A DNA stretch of 64,000 bases from Mermis nigrescens (GCA_036768485.1 JAVLUZ010000596.1:248001-312000), one strand, 5' to 3'; shown: positions 22,201 to 36,100, counted from the first letter of the stretch. Program-made: numbers and translations. The notes: generated by a model from the sequence alone, not told the origin.

Positions 22201-24489
22201 ATTATTTAATACTTGTCTTAATTCGACTTTCTGAGCTTCCGAAATGTCTGCTTGTTCAGCACAAACCGATATATCCTTATCAATGCTGTTTATTTCTGGA
22301 AGCTTTTCATTACATACTTCAAAATCTTCGCTAACCGTTCCTACTATCGACCCTGCTTCAATAGCTATTGGCTTTTTCGTCGGATTAAGTATGCGACAAG
22401 GTATGACATGTGTCTTGCTTTTAACAAGAGCTGTAGCGACATAAATTTTATTTGCTTCGCAAAAATTTTCATTTGATTCAAAAAGGAGCTCATTCTTTTC
22501 GATTTTGGATAGTATTGTACACGGCAGCATGCATTCAGATCGTGCTGGTATTTCGAAATTTTGGCATAAGCATACAAGTACTGGCGACTCATTAAATGTG
22601 CTCGTATTCGCCGTACCATAATTAATTGAATTTTTCTGACCATACACTATCGGTATTTCTCCCTGTCCGATTTTTATGCAGTCCTCATTGGGCACAATGC
22701 TTGCACCATATTTCTTTATAAAATCATAACCGAGTAATGTAGTATATGGTAAATGATTAACTACACCGGCAGATATAATATATTCAATACCATTAATCTT
22801 AAGTGAGAAAGGCAACATAGCAAGTATTTGGAAACGCGTTCCATCGACCGAAATTCCTGAATCTGATGTTTTAGATTTAGGTAGATTGATTTTCAGCGTA
22901 TTTTCGACAAATGATTTCGTAATTAAAGTTATTTGTGAGCCAGTATCAATTAAGGCTCTCGTTGGAAAATCGTTCACAGATATGTCTATCAGTGGTAACG
23001 GAATATACGTGTTTTTGCACGCATTTGTACTTTTAGAATAAGAATATGTCTTCCTATCGCTGCTTGAAGTTTCAAATGATACTCGCGTAGTTTTATTTTC
23101 ATTATTTACTACTTTCTCCATATTATAATTCCGATATTTCTTTTTATTTCGTGTTAAATTTTCGTACGGTATTCGATGAGAATTTTTATATTTGACTGTT
23201 GCTGCAGCCATGCCATAAAATCTTCGCGAGAAGTTATGTACATAATAATAATCGATAACAGTTCTATCCCTATTTTTTAATATACTTTTTAATGCTTCCA
23301 CCGAATTCGAACTTACAGCTGATGTTTCTGCATCAGCTTCTTCATTTTCGCTGTCGCAATTGTGCCTCTGACTAGAATCCCTTATCGAGGAATGGCTGAA
23401 CGAAGGTGAATTTGTCCAATATCTTTCATTGGGTTTATATAATACGCGATTTCGATTAAAATGCGGCGAATTAAATTTATTCGGCGAACGATTTCTCGAA
23501 CCACTTGCTCGATACCAACAATCACGTGCGAGATGTCCCATCTTTCCGCACTCATAGCATTTTCTTTCATTTTTGTAAGTCGAATCGTATCGCGAATTAG
23601 AATACTGATTTTTTTGTGTATTAAAATTTCGATTGTTGAAACGATTTGGAGGCGCCGCTGGTTTCCTGCGTTCGTAATTAGTATAATTACTCAATTTCAC
23701 TTCATCTTTTTCCCGTCTAAGTGCTTCAATTTCTTTTCGTACTTCTAGCAACGATTTAGATAACTCTGCTACTGATGAGTTAAATGTCGATGTATCCTTA
23801 TCAATACTGTTTGTTGCAGTACCTTGATCGCTAATTAGCGGATATTCCGCATTTTTCGCAAGCTTCATTGCCTGCTGATATGATTTTGGCGTGCCGAATA
23901 TCTGTATTTGCGATTTCAATTTTGGTAATAGCCCTTTAATGAAACTAACTTTCAGTTGATCTTCCAGCTGATCAAACGATAAATTAGGAAATGCGCGCTT
24001 CGCCAATTTTTGCAAATTATGTACGTAATGATCGACCGATTCATTTTCTTTTTGTCGAATCTCTTGAAAATCTAAAATCGTTTGGTCCTGAAAGCCAGGA
24101 GGTAAAAATTTTTCGATTAATGCCTTTTTGATTTCCGAATAACCTATTTCTGCTGCTGAGCCTAAGTCTTTAAATACTGATCTGGGATAAGCGTCAAGGA
24201 AAAATGGCAAAATTGACAACTTACTGTCATTTGTTGCTCTAGCAGCTAATGCTAACGAATCGAATTCCTCGAAAAATGCGATTATTTCTTTACCTGCCGT
24301 ACCACTAAATGGATTTAATCGCCAGCGAGCAAGTTCTAAAAATTTTGAGTGTTGCAAGCACTCCGCTAAATCTGAATTACGTTCGAAGGAGTCAACTTCT
24401 CCTTGATTTTCTTGATTTGGATTTGGATTCGGCATTTCGTTTTCTGATTTCTCTACGTTTCCTGCGCTACTTCGCGATCGTGTTATCAT
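19246..24489 (-). CDS. Gag-Pol polyprotein with C-terminal PWWP-like domain
   Basis: 1747 residues in one frame, starting MITRSRSSAG. The order is: capsid region (about 50-230); zinc knuckle CYECGKMGHLARDC (about 310); aspartic protease ALIDTGSQITLI (about 510); reverse transcriptase with YIDDIIIFS (about 940); RNase H with TDASGQALGA (about 1090), TERE and CDHKPLQ; integrase with HHCC zinc domain (about 1295-1335), the catalytic D-D-E in IAVDCL, LLSDNGTNF and GLVERFNKT (about 1362, 1420, 1456), and a GPY segment (RYDGPYRIVKI). All catalytic residues are present. After the usual end of such proteins, about 90 residues (1653-1745) read as a PWWP domain: IVFAKHANQPFWPAEI, then VPVRFFSTNSRYALI, then GLAQAINLAE. 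PWWP domains bind methylated H3K36 nucleosomes, so this tail may direct integration, as chromodomains do in chromoviruses. A single Gag-Pol frame means that no frameshift is needed. Confidence 0.93.
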   Translation of the reverse strand: MITRSRSSAGNVEKSENEMPNPNPNQENQGEVDSFERNSDLAECLQHSKFLELARWRLNPFSGTAGKEIIAFFEEFDSLALAARATNDSKLSILPFFLDAYPRSVFKDLGSAAEIGYSEIKKALIEKFLPPGFQDQTILDFQEIRQKENESVDHYVHNLQKLAKRAFPNLSFDQLEDQLKVSFIKGLLPKLKSQIQIFGTPKSYQQAMKLAKNAEYPLISDQGTATNSIDKDTSTFNSSVAELSKSLLEVRKEIEALRREKDEVKLSNYTNYERRKPAAPPNRFNNRNFNTQKNQYSNSRYDSTYKNERKCYECGKMGHLARDCWYRASGSRNRSPNKFNSPHFNRNRVLYKPNERYWTNSPSFSHSSIRDSSQRHNCDSENEEADAETSAVSSNSVEALKSILKNRDRTVIDYYYVHNFSRRFYGMAAATVKYKNSHRIPYENLTRNKKKYRNYNMEKVVNNENKTTRVSFETSSSDRKTYSYSKSTNACKNTYIPLPLIDISVNDFPTRALIDTGSQITLITKSFVENTLKINLPKSKTSDSGISVDGTRFQILAMLPFSLKINGIEYIISAGVVNHLPYTTLLGYDFIKKYGASIVPNEDCIKIGQGEIPIVYGQKNSINYGTANTSTFNESPVLVCLCQNFEIPARSECMLPCTILSKIEKNELLFESNENFCEANKIYVATALVKSKTHVIPCRILNPTKKPIAIEAGSIVGTVSEDFEVCNEKLPEINSIDKDISVCAEQADISEAQKVELRQVLNNNRDLFAKSNKDLGRTTLIEHKINTGNAKAVKGKKFRTPYAYRDTLKNTIEEMKGDCIIRPSTSEWSSPIFLIKKKDGSLRPVVDYRALNTITEPDVYPIPRIDEYLDSLDKATIFSTLDLRSGYWQIPLEEKSKLKTAFSSPYGNFEFNVMPFGIKNAPSDFQRLMDIVLAGLQWKTALVYIDDIIIFSKSFEQHQMHLTQVFTALRNANLKLKLSKCSFCKEQVTFLGHLISKNGIEPDPKKTVELAGYPAPKNQKQIQRFLGLVQWFRRFIPNLAKIAVPLYSLLKKDKKFIWTEKEQNAFEKLKNAFTTPPILRFPSFDKDDQFIVVTDASGQALGAILAQKNDKEQWIIAYASKQLSKSEQNYSTTERELLAIVWALQYFRHYLLGRPFIVQCDHKPLQWLANTKDTCGKLKRWSLKLLEFDFSIQYCPGKKNEAADMLSRKHMVNTHTKNIEKINWQDEKIEDAQNEDDYIKELKNKMLDLTTRKQYRDEFEIIRNILIRKYRPKFSKKAYLQTVIPKKLVQLILTQYHDDPVGGHLGVAKTMGKIQKKYWWPNMANDIEKHCLSCNICNCRKASYPATVAPMQPIPVNGPWEMIAVDCLKLPVTRSNNTQLVVFMDYYTKWAEAFPVSDITAQTISNLLVDKVIMRHGVPNRLLSDNGTNFTSKLISDVCKILNIKKIFTSPYHAQTDGLVERFNKTIADILSTIASDDIMNWDKFISRALFAYNSSPQASTGESPYYLEHGREPMLPVDIKLTADIAKPSSLDVYKKTLTKNLSQVKTVVDQRIKRAQERQKRQYDKNAKNYRFQIGECVFLKNEVLDPMTKKLAFRYDGPYRIVKIRYQDATDSNNGVNCEIISLETGQVKHTHVNRLRKTSGRYEYTEKNLHAQSIVFAKHANQPFWPAEIISGDSLPRNLKRHYQRNKHSDLVPVRFFSTNSRYALINDSNIVSFVDNLLRFKLSKRKGLAQAINLAENKFIRH

Positions 24490-24509
24490 CCAATTATTAC
24501 CGCAAATTG

Positions 24510-24600
24510 ACGAGGTTTATTCTCGTTTTTATCGAATTAATTAACGAGGTTTATTCTCGTTTTTATCGAATTAATTAACGAGGTTTATTCTCGTTTTTAT
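24510..24600 (-). repeat. 34-bp tandem repeat in the element's leader
   Basis: Copies start at 24510, 24544 and 24578 (2.7 units). Each holds a small hairpin, ACGAG-GTTTATT-CTCGT. It lies between the primer site and the Gag start, where packaging or translation signals are expected. Confidence 0.9.
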
Positions 24601-24616
24601 CTCCGTGGGACCTCCA
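24599..24616 (-). promoter_or_regulatory. Primer-binding site, tRNA-Gln-like
   Basis: The minus strand reads TGGAGGTCCCACGGAGAT, two bases after the LTR. Its complement, ATCTCCGTGGGACCTCCA, matches the 3' end of animal tRNA-Gln (…CTCGGTGGGACCT plus CCA) with one mismatch. Confidence 0.8.
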
Positions 24617-24618
24617 TT

Positions 24619-26683
<2,065 letters not shown>

Positions 26684-27920
26684 TTGATCAAATGAGCATG
26701 AGGCATTTCTAAGCAATTTGGTATCTTTTGGTGTTTCAAAGGAAAATGTGGCTTCTTGAATTAATTCCATTGTAAGAACAATAGAATGATGCTTTAAAGC
26801 TGCACTTAAGGCAAGATTCAGGCAATGGCTAGCACAGTGGACGTAGACAGCATGGAAGTACTTTTGTTGAACAAGGCATGGACACCACTAATATGTTCTA
26901 TAAATGTATACCACAATAAACAATCACTATGGATGTGGGTGCTGCAGGGAGGCCGCCCCTGGATGAAAAAAATTTTCCATGTCACTCCCAAGGGTCCCCA
27001 AGAAAAATATTTAAAATTAGCTAAGTGCATTTAAAACATGACCAAAACAGGTTTTTTGCATGCTCTGAACTAGTAACCTCAAAATTTTACGGCGCTTTGT
27101 GCCGGATTTATTTTTCATGTGTTAGTAAACCAAAGCTCGAAAGACTATCTGACCTCACCGACTAGGCTAACCCCAGACTAACCATGCTACACAAATATGT
27201 GGGGGCACAAAATGCATACATGCGCATAGGGAGTGGTTAGAGGGGTATTACCTACTATCTGCTAAAGGGTGCAAAATTATTTACTGTCAAGCAGTTTGAG
27301 CCAAAAATGGTGAATTTTCAAGTGATTTCAATGTCAAAAGAACCAAAAGTGTGATTTGCTGCAGTAAAAATTCATAATTTTACCTCCTGACCCAAAAATT
27401 TCCATTTTACTCCTTCCTGGACAACCAGACCTTGTGCAACTATGACAAAATGTCATTTTTTAGTAATGTCAATAATTTTATTAATGATTGAAAAATAAGA
27501 CGTAGACACAAAGCATAATTTTGGACTTGATGTACCTATTTTAAATGCTTGTTTTGATCGAAAAAAACTGTTTTAACCATGTTCTCAAACCAGTATTATT
27601 TAAATGTTGAACTTGCCATTAAGTAGCTCCATGGTTTGACTCCTTTTCCCGCTTTTATTAAATTTTTATCAATTTTGCCATTTCACACTAGGTAAGAAGC
27701 CAAGGTGCTCTATACACAGATACTCAATAACATAATACTCAAATTATAAAATTTTCCGCTTTTTACCTGACATAACAGATGCTCTGTCATGATCTTGTCC
27801 AACCAGGAATGCTAAATTGCTGTCTGCATCATCACTCAGAAACTTTAGCAATGAATTAGTAATCTCCATGCTGTATAAACCAGAGAGTTTGACAAAATCA
27901 AGAAATTTTTTATTAAATTC
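26684..27920 (-). pseudogene. hAT-superfamily transposase relic (DUF4371 type)
   Basis: Two separated minus-strand segments match the central part of hAT transposases of the ZMYM/THAP12 (DUF4371) kind. At 27767-27920 the frame reads FVKLSGLYSMEITNSLL and then FLVGQDHDRASVMSG, equivalent to the 'vGQgyDGAsvMSG' signature; it ends at ATGTCAG/GTAAAA, a good splice donor. At 26684-26873 it reads AVYVHCASHCLNLALS, the 'yvHC.aH.LNL' signature, preceded in another frame by ISGVHALFNK. Frameshifts and stops between them show it is dead or spliced. The enzyme cuts and pastes transposons with 8-bp duplications, the same size as those left by the G-rich MITEs here. Confidence 0.65.
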
Positions 27921-28080
27921 ATCTAAAAATAATACACCAGTAATTCACAAGCTCAAGTTGAAGTGTGATGATTGTCTCCTCAACTTTTGAATAACTTTCA
28001 ACAAGTTTTGAAATGTGTTCAAATATGGAAACATTGGAAGCATACATGTAATAAAGGTCTCCATCCAAAATTGGTAATCC

Positions 28081-28342
28081 CACACCTGGACGTGGGGGTT
28101 TGGGGGTTATGCACCCCCTCCAGAAAACAAAATACCCCCCCCAGAAATCAAAATATCCCCCCCAGAATTTAATTTTTAAAATTTTTCCCATTTTTTCGCA
28201 ATTTTTTATGCCAATGGCTAGTGCTTGATGAGAAACGTCAAAAAATGGTGTTTTTATTGCCATACTACCATTTTAAGGCCCTTTTTGACCTTCAAAAAAT
28301 CTTGCAGCCCTGCCCCCAGAATTTTCTTGCTGCCCACATATG
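28081..28342 (-). mobile_element. G-rich hAT-type MITE
   Basis: Runs from CACACCTGGACG to CCCACATATG. The flanks GGTAATCC (28073-28080) and GGTCATCC (28342-28349) agree at 7 of 8 positions if the last G is shared. It inserted within or beside the hAT relic, 160 bp upstream of its first recognisable exon. Confidence 0.8.
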
Positions 28343-29777
28343 GTCATCCCTCTATCCCCTCAAAAGTGAAAAATTGTTTACCCCTTCCACCATTACTGCC
28401 AAAAATTTTCTTTTTTGACGAATTTTAGGTGCTTTTTGCTATCTTTGGACAAAAATTATAGTTTATTCACCCCTTTACTATCCTCAGATAATAACAGAAA
28501 GTCATCAATATGAAAAAATAAACAAATAAATAAATAAATAAAAGGTAAATAAATTAGGCATGCTGTTAGTATAAAAGAAATAAAAGTTGCAAGAAATAGT
28601 ATGTACACATGTACATAAAAAGCACACAAAATAATATTATGAGAAATTACGGGTTTTACGAGGCACAAGAGTTCAAGTAAAACGGGAGAAGTAAGCAGGA
28701 GTTATACAGAATAAATACACAAAAAAACGTGAAACATATAAACAGGCTAGGTCATCAGAGAGGAACTAGGTTGCTACAATTTTGTGCCTTTAATCCTCTG
28801 ACTGTCACTGCAACCTAGCGGCACCAGTCTAGGCGGCTAGACTGCCTCTCAACTCTTTGAACAACTACCAAAAGGAAATGCAAACAAAAACATTAACAGC
28901 ATATGACCATCTTGTTGTAATTCATCAAGTTTTCAAGCATTTTGTGTTGGACTCATTCCTTAATTTTGCTTTTAGAGGTTACTATTAAAATGCAGCATGC
29001 ACAATCTAATATTCTGAGGTACATTTGTAACAAAGCCATCGTTTGGATATTAACTTAAATTAAGCAAAAAACTCTCGTGCATTCCAATTGCTCTTGATAT
29101 TTTTATATGATTCACTCTCTCAATCCTATCATCACGTGAACTTTGCGGATAACACCGAGTTTGTTGAAAGCATAAAGCACTTGGACAGAATCTCAAGAAA
29201 AGTGAATCACACAGTTTTGGCATGTACCACACACAAAAGAATTTGCAGAATCAAGAAGCCAATTCCTGGAATTAGGAAACAATTTCTCAGAAATATGATC
29301 GACTAGCTATAGATTGCCCACTCAACAATTATGTATAAATTAGCTGATTTTAAGTAAAAGTTAGTTTGCACGTCATTACGCTGCGCCCTGCTGAAGGATT
29401 CCCTGTTGTTATATTAATTTTTATTTTGTTACTTGCACTATCTTGTTCTCATGTAATGAAAGTTCAGCTCTCAGCTCTCTGCATATTACAAAAATTCCTG
29501 AGCAAAGTTAGCTTGCTACATTTTGGCAAGCGCGCCAGCTTCCTTATTTATCACGATCTCTTGCTAATTTCTTTTCCAAATATCTTACGCTTTTATATTT
29601 ACAATCCCTGATCATACACTCTCAGATACTTTTAATTGCATTGTAGAAAGGTATAGTGATAGTGAAAATTTAAAGGATGGATTACGATTAAGAAATTGAT
29701 CGCTCAATCCTAAAAACGTTTCTGATTCAGCGGGCCAAAAAAATCACTCAAGATTTTTGAAAGAAAAGCAAAATAAC
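28343..29777. other. No gene seen; probable 5' LTR/leader of the next element near 29.0-29.7 kb
   Basis: An (AAAT)n microsatellite occupies about 28518-28542. From 29040 to 29777 the sequence leads into Gag. A TATA-like TGTATAAATT at about 29328 and CTCTC-rich wording shared with the element suggest LTR or leader sequence, but no matching 3' copy was found after 36739, so boundaries are unknown. Confidence 0.35.
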
Positions 29778-31326
29778 ATGGATAACAAAGCTATAGCTCT
29801 CTTGCATGAAACGTTTGAAAAACTTCAAGATGTGTATGATAGTTGTCCGGTATCTGTTATCACAGCTCCCCCAATATCTATTTTCTGGGGATGGAGAAAT
29901 AAATTGGAGTGAATGGGGAAAACAATTCTCAAATCTTGCTGTTTTAGCTGGCGCAAATCAATTCATTAGAAGAATAGCTCTCTTTTCTACTTATTTAAGA
30001 GGCGCTGTGTACACTTTCTTGTGTTATTTAAATCAAAGAGATCCACCTCTCAATAATTGGCAAGCTTGGGTAGAAGCATTCCGTGAGCGCTTTCCAGATA
30101 ACCAGCATATAGATATAAAACGAGATCAGTTACTTTCAAATTTTCAGCATCAAGGTGAATCTGTTCAGCAATATGCTGTGGATATCCAAAAGTTAGCTCA
30201 TCATGCTAAACCCAGATGGACAGGCAGAGACAAAAATGATTATATAAAAAGTCATTTCATCTCTAAATTATTACTAAATCTCAGATTATGGGTACGGAAT
30301 GCTTCTCCCAAAAATTTTGAAGCAGCAGTAACTGAGGCGCATAAGCAAGAGACTAACCAGGCATATGAGCAAAATAAGATTGGCTTCTCTAACACATCAG
30401 TTTTGAATCAGAATACTCAGCAACCTCATGCTATGCAAAACAATCAATCAGCGCAGAACACAACATCTAAAAATTACATAGGAGCTAATAATAATTTTAA
30501 CTCTCAAAATAATCACAGCTCTCATTTTTTAAATTGACTAAATAAGAATGAGCGACCCTTCAATTGTGAATATAGTCAATATCAACAGCGTGACTCTCAA
30601 CCTCCTCTCTCATTTGATGATTGTAATATGAAATGTTATTTTTGTGGAAAAATAGGACATAGGCAAGTCAATTGTAGAATTAAAGTGAACCTCCTAGCAA
30701 GCAGTTACACTCAGGTTAATCAAGAGCGGCCAGATTATATTACTAGAGGTCAGATAGGCCCACGCCAAGCACAGGGCCCAAGTGAATATGCGCAGAGAAG
30801 GTGTGGGGCGGCCCCAAACCGTTTTGTCTGGTCGGATTGGGTTGCAGCAAGTAACACTGTTTCAGGGATTTTGGAGGATGACAGACACAATAGGCCAGGT
30901 CCGTACCGTAACCCGGATTCAACTGAACAAAAATATAATTTTTCATTAGACCCTCTCTCTATTGAAGATCCATTTCTTGATTGGGCTATTGATATGGGAT
31001 GTCCCTTCATGAGGTCATGTAGTAATGTAAACTACACGTCCGCTCCGCCTAACAATGCCATGGTATCAGGGGTATCCCAGAATTTTTCTAATCTGGACGG
31101 CAAGCATTGTGAAGGTAGTGCTGAATCAGAGGTCATTATATATACAACCTCCCAAAAAGAACTAAGTAGGAAGTTCCTGGGGGATGCCACAATTTCTTGC
31201 ATGCCATTGGCGGGGTTAAAATATTTTGTGCGGTATATGCACAACACCTCTTTTTCCCAATGCTCATTTTGCTTACTTATTGTTACTCATGTTATTGTCA
31301 ATTTTGCCAGTCATAGCTGTCGATAA
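29778..31326 (+). pseudogene. Gag with capsid and zinc knuckle, broken
   Basis: The natural ATG is at 29778 (MDNKAIALLHETFEKL). The frame shifts by one base near 29870 and continues as FSGDGEINWSEWGKQF, with the capsid block GESVQQYAVDIQKLAHHA near 30155-30210. A TGA at 30535 interrupts, and the same frame resumes with the zinc knuckle CYFCGKIGHRQVNC at about 30634. A serine- and proline-rich tail follows to 31326, ending in a hydrophobic run that overlaps the next gene. Role: particle protein of the element. One frameshift and one stop make it non-functional as it stands. Confidence 0.75.
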
Positions 31327-32996
31327 ACAGTTAAAAATTTATTATATGTGTAATAATGTTTGCGGTGGTCACACTCTCTCAATACCAGAAAGTGTAAAAT
31401 GTTGTTTGCCGGAGAAAACAGATAAAAATGTTCAAAATTTCGAAATTAGTCTCTAGACACAAAAATCAAAGCCTGATAAGACTATTGCCTCTGAATGTTA
31501 TTTAAAAGTACGGACTATTTGTACAAATTACAGCATTTTTCTCTCCAAAGGTATTGTAGCTGATTGGAGCTACCATAAAAGTGTATCTGTCTCATTATGT
31601 CAATCAGCTTGGTCTCAAAAAGCTTTTAATAATCAACTAATATATAAACTCTCAGTTGATGTATGGTCAACTAATAAAACTCTCAAAATAGAATTTAAAT
31701 ATTGCTGTTACAATTTTTGTCAAACTCTCAAAAATTTTGTAATTGAAGTCGGATATATTTTATTATATGATGGTAAAAGTATGCTTAGTGATTTGGGTGA
31801 TACTGGAGGGTGTATCATCACCAATGGATCATCCGTTAATTCACAATTTATGTTAATGTGGCCTGTTTCTTTATTCGCTCACCCCTGCCATTATGAAAAA
31901 AGCGGAAATTATAAATCAAAACTGCTCGGAAATTTATTGATGGTTGACACCATTCAAGGGCCTTCACTCTCATTAAGCAAATAAAGCTTTGTAACCTCAG
32001 CCACATTTTTGAAACATCTCAAGGTGTTTATGTAGAAATTTCAGAAACTGTACCTCAATTAGAAATTCCCACATTTTTTGAGCATGAATACTCGTATAAT
32101 CACACTCTTTATTCAGAAATTGACCCAGTGAATCCAAAATTGCAGTTTTATTTCTCTAAAATTCAGCAATTTGAGATACAACATTTTCGTGATGTATGGA
32201 TAGAGTTATGTTGCACAGCTGATAGGTACTTGCAGCTCGTTTGGCAAACTTTACGTATTGACCCTACCTTAGGCGCTCGCGCATTGCTCTAGAGAAACAA
32301 TATTTCTGCCACGTTCGCGGGGAAGCACTCATTATCTGGGATTGCACTCTGATTAGACCTGATGTGATATTTTGGAATTATACATACAATAATATGTGTT
32401 ACTCATTTATTCCGGTCAAAATTGATATGCAATTAAAATTTATTGTACCAGGATTGACCTCATTGATCACTCACCTACTGTAGACTGTGCTAAGCAAAAT
32501 AATGGATTATATAAGATTAATTAATGCTTGGTTTACTAGTCATGGTTTAACTCATGTTAGTCAAATTCCTCTTAAGGTAGCCTGGCATAATAAATGGACA
32601 CCCTACGTTTTCAAATCATCCCCAATTGTCTTACCAGAGAAAAGAAATCAATATATTTTCCCACTTTTCTCTCACTATATAAGTAAAAATAAACATTTAG
32701 AATCTCAAATGCAACCTTTAATTGACTATTCTGCTAGTCTATCTCTGGAACCCAATGTCATCTCTCACTTTTTACGAGGGACAGCAGAAGCAATCACTAC
32801 CCTAGAAAAAGGTGAATTAGAAGCTGTAGGACATTTTGTTGAATGGGGAACTTCCTCTGTGACCCATGGACTTGGCAACCTTATCTCAGCCCCAATCCAA
32901 TTTATTGTTAATATTATAGTTATCGCGCTTGTTCTAGCATGCGTACTCTATGTGATAATCATGCTTAAAAGAATGAATGTCTTTAGCCACGTCTAA
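31226..32996 (+). pseudogene. Envelope-like membrane glycoprotein, broken
   Basis: A frame overlapping the Gag tail begins with a strongly hydrophobic segment (about 31276-31320, LLLLMLLSILPVIA) that reads as a signal peptide. A cysteine-rich ectodomain with N-glycosylation sites follows. The frame is interrupted by TAG at 31454, TAA at 31982 and a further stop near 32290, then shifts frame and ends at 32996. The last 45 codons carry a membrane helix (FIVNIIVIALVLACVLYVI) and a short basic tail. The layout of signal peptide, ectodomain, stem, anchor and short tail fits a viral fusion glycoprotein. A block near 32270-32430 (DPTLGARALL, then cysteine-flanked WDC...CYSFIPV) recalls class III fusion proteins of the chuvirus/gB kind, but this is a loose resemblance. 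Its position between Gag and Pol is unusual. Confidence 0.55.
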
Positions 32997-33125
32997 TTTT
33001 TATGCGCTAGTTGAAATAAAAATATCGCCAAAAAACAAAGGCGCTGTTTGAACTCCACCCTCACTTTGATATAGTTTAGAAGCTGGTATACCGCACGATC
33101 GGAAGTTATAACAAAAATAGCTGAA

Positions 33126-36100
33126 TTGCTGACAAACATCATGTCGTCAACTCATAGTGATGACACAGGTATAACTTATTTACTCTCAAAAGCATTAGCA
33201 CCTCTCATGTACCAACAGGAAGAAGCAATGTCATGTAACTCTCCCAAGAACAAAGCTTTTGCAGCCGTAATTAATCAAAATATATCAGATAAAGAACGTT
33301 ATCCAAAAATTGGAGTTCACTTAAAAAATCCATGTATTTTATCGTCTAATATGTTTAGTAAAGCTCTCTTAGATACTGGTTCAGAAATCTCACTTATAAA
33401 AGAAGAAATAAGACGTGAACTTAATCTCCCTCTTATGATACCCAATATTTTAAGTATTAGACAAGCATGTGGAGTCATTACACCTGTATTAGGAAGCGTT
33501 TGGTTGAATGTACATTTTTTTTAATAAGACTCATGTCACTAATGACAAATTAATTAAGGCGCAAGTAGTTGAAACTAGCCCGGTTGATCTCATATTAGGC
33601 AACAATTATTAATGGCATTTTCCTAATCTTTTTTCTTTGGGATAAACAAATTGTTCAATTTGGTCCTCACACTGTACCTACTTTTAGCCCTGACAGATGC
33701 CCGGAAGGAAACCTAGGGGTAACCCGTTTGAGTAATACTATTATCATACCTCCTAAGACATCTCAAATAGTGAATGTGAATTTGGATAGTCCATATGATG
33801 CCCTTAATTCTGTGCTTTTTTTAACCATACTCACATAATCTTAAAAAAGGTAATATTTATATTGGCTCATCTTTAGACAAGCCACAAAATGGAGAAGTTA
33901 GAATAAGTATTCTGAATCTCTCAAATCTTGCTCAGAAATTATATAAAGGAACTAGGCTAGGTAAAGTTTGCTATTTAAACCCTGACAAAGCAACCTCTCT
34001 CATGGTCAAAGGAAATCTGTATGAGAACATGACTTGCACTGATAAATTTAAAATAATACTAGAAAATCAAAATCTAGACAATTTGCAAAAACAACGGCTT
34101 ATATCTCATCCTGATTATTTCTCAAGTTTGTTTGTTAAGCTTGATAATGATTTGGGTCATACTAAACTTGTGACACATTATATAAATACTGGTATGGCTA
34201 ATCCCATTAAGCAACGGCCTTATAGGATTCCACTTAAAATAAAAGAACTCATAGACAAAGAAATCAAGAAAATGTTAGAAAAAGATGTAATTCGATTCCT
34301 CTCAGAGTCCTTGGGCGAGTCCAGTTGTTCTTGTACCAAAGAAAATGGGAGGATATCGTTTTTTGTGTAGATAATCAAAAATTGAATAGCGTAACCATTA
34401 ACCAAGAAGGACAATTATCCTCTCCCACGTATTGGTGATATAATTGAAACATTGAATAAAAGTGCTCATTTTACATCAATTGATCAAGCTTGGGGTTACT
34501 GGCAAATACCTCTCTCTGAAAAGGATTAGAAAAAAACTGCGTTTACAAATTTTAACGGCCACTACAAATTTAATGTCCTCCCATTTGGTTGGTGCAATGC
34601 CCCAGCTACCTTCCAGAGACTCATGGACGTTATTCTCTCTGGGCTGCAATGGGAAATTTGCTTGGTATATTTAGATGACATTTTAATTTTTGGACGCACT
34701 TTTGATGAACATCTCGAACGCCTCACTCTCGTTCTTGTTAGATTAAAAGACGCTGGCTTAAAGTTACATTTAGAAAAATGTAATTTTGCACAAACAAGCA
34801 TATTGTATCTTGGACATAAAATAGATCACTATGTAGTATCTCCAGACTCTGGAAAAGTCAGCGCCATACTAAATTTCCCTACACCAAGTTCAACAGAAAA
34901 TGTGAAAAGTTTTCTGGGTTTAGCAGGCTATTATCGTAAATTTATTTGCAGTTTCTCATTAATTGCTGGACCACTTAACAATTTACTTACAAAAGATATG
35001 ATATTTTATTGGGACGCTAATTGTGAAAATGCTTTTAATGCTCTAAAGCATTGTTTAACAACCGCACCTGTCCTCATTTATCCCAATTTCTCAAAACCAT
35101 TTATTCTCTAAACCGATACCTCTGGGAAAAGAATAGGGGTTGTCCTTGCTCAAGAATCAGGAGGTTATGAAGACCCAATCACATTTGCTAGTCGTAGTTT
35201 GAAACCTGCTGAAAAAAATTATCCTGTATTTGAGCAAGAGGCATTGGCAATCGTGTGGGGTCTCAAACAGTTTTATTTGTATGTTTTTCAAAGAAAAATT
35301 ATCATAGTCACTGATCACTCTTCACTACAATATATTCTTAAAAAGCCAAATCCCTCTCCACAAATAGCTAGATGGGGTCTCGCTTTGCAAGAGTATGATT
35401 TTGAGGTTAAATATAAAGTGGGTAAGGAACATGTGAATGTTGATGCTCTCTCTTGTGCCTACATTTTGAATATTTCTCGACAGCCTGAAGTGATACATGA
35501 TGAAATTGATATCAAAAAACTTCAGTCTGATGACGACTTTTGCTGCAAAAATCATTAAATTTCTCTCGATTTTTGAGTTGCCAATTGATGATAATGAAGC
35601 TAGCAGAATAGTATTTTCGAGCTGTCAATACATTCTTGAAGATGATATTCTCTACTTCATCGGATCACCTCACAGCAAATGCACTGAAAAATTACTTGTA
35701 ATTCCCAAAAGTTTGGAAGCTTCAATCTTTTTGGCTTGTTAAAGGCACATACTTTAAAATAAAAGAGCGCTTTTTCAGGCAGCACATGTATAATGATATC
35801 GAAAAATATTGTGAAAATTTCCAAAAATGCTTAAGGCGCAAATCACCAAGTACACATGTACGAGCTGACCTTGTTCCAATAAGTGTTGGAAATCCTTTTG
35901 AACATATAGCCACAGATATATTAGGACCCCTTCCAATCACTGAAAATGGGAATAAATATATTATTATATTTACTGATTATCTCACTAAATATGTTATGGG
36001 AACTTGTTTGTCAAATGCAACAGCTAAAAACGTAGCTAAAGCCCTCATGGAAGAAGTTGTTTTGTGTCACGGTGCACCATCTCAACTTCTCTCTGATCGT

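Noticed and set aside
18128..24578. Plus-strand frames across the intact retrotransposon
   Set aside because: They lie opposite the conserved Gag-Pol and exonuclease frames and are shadows of them.
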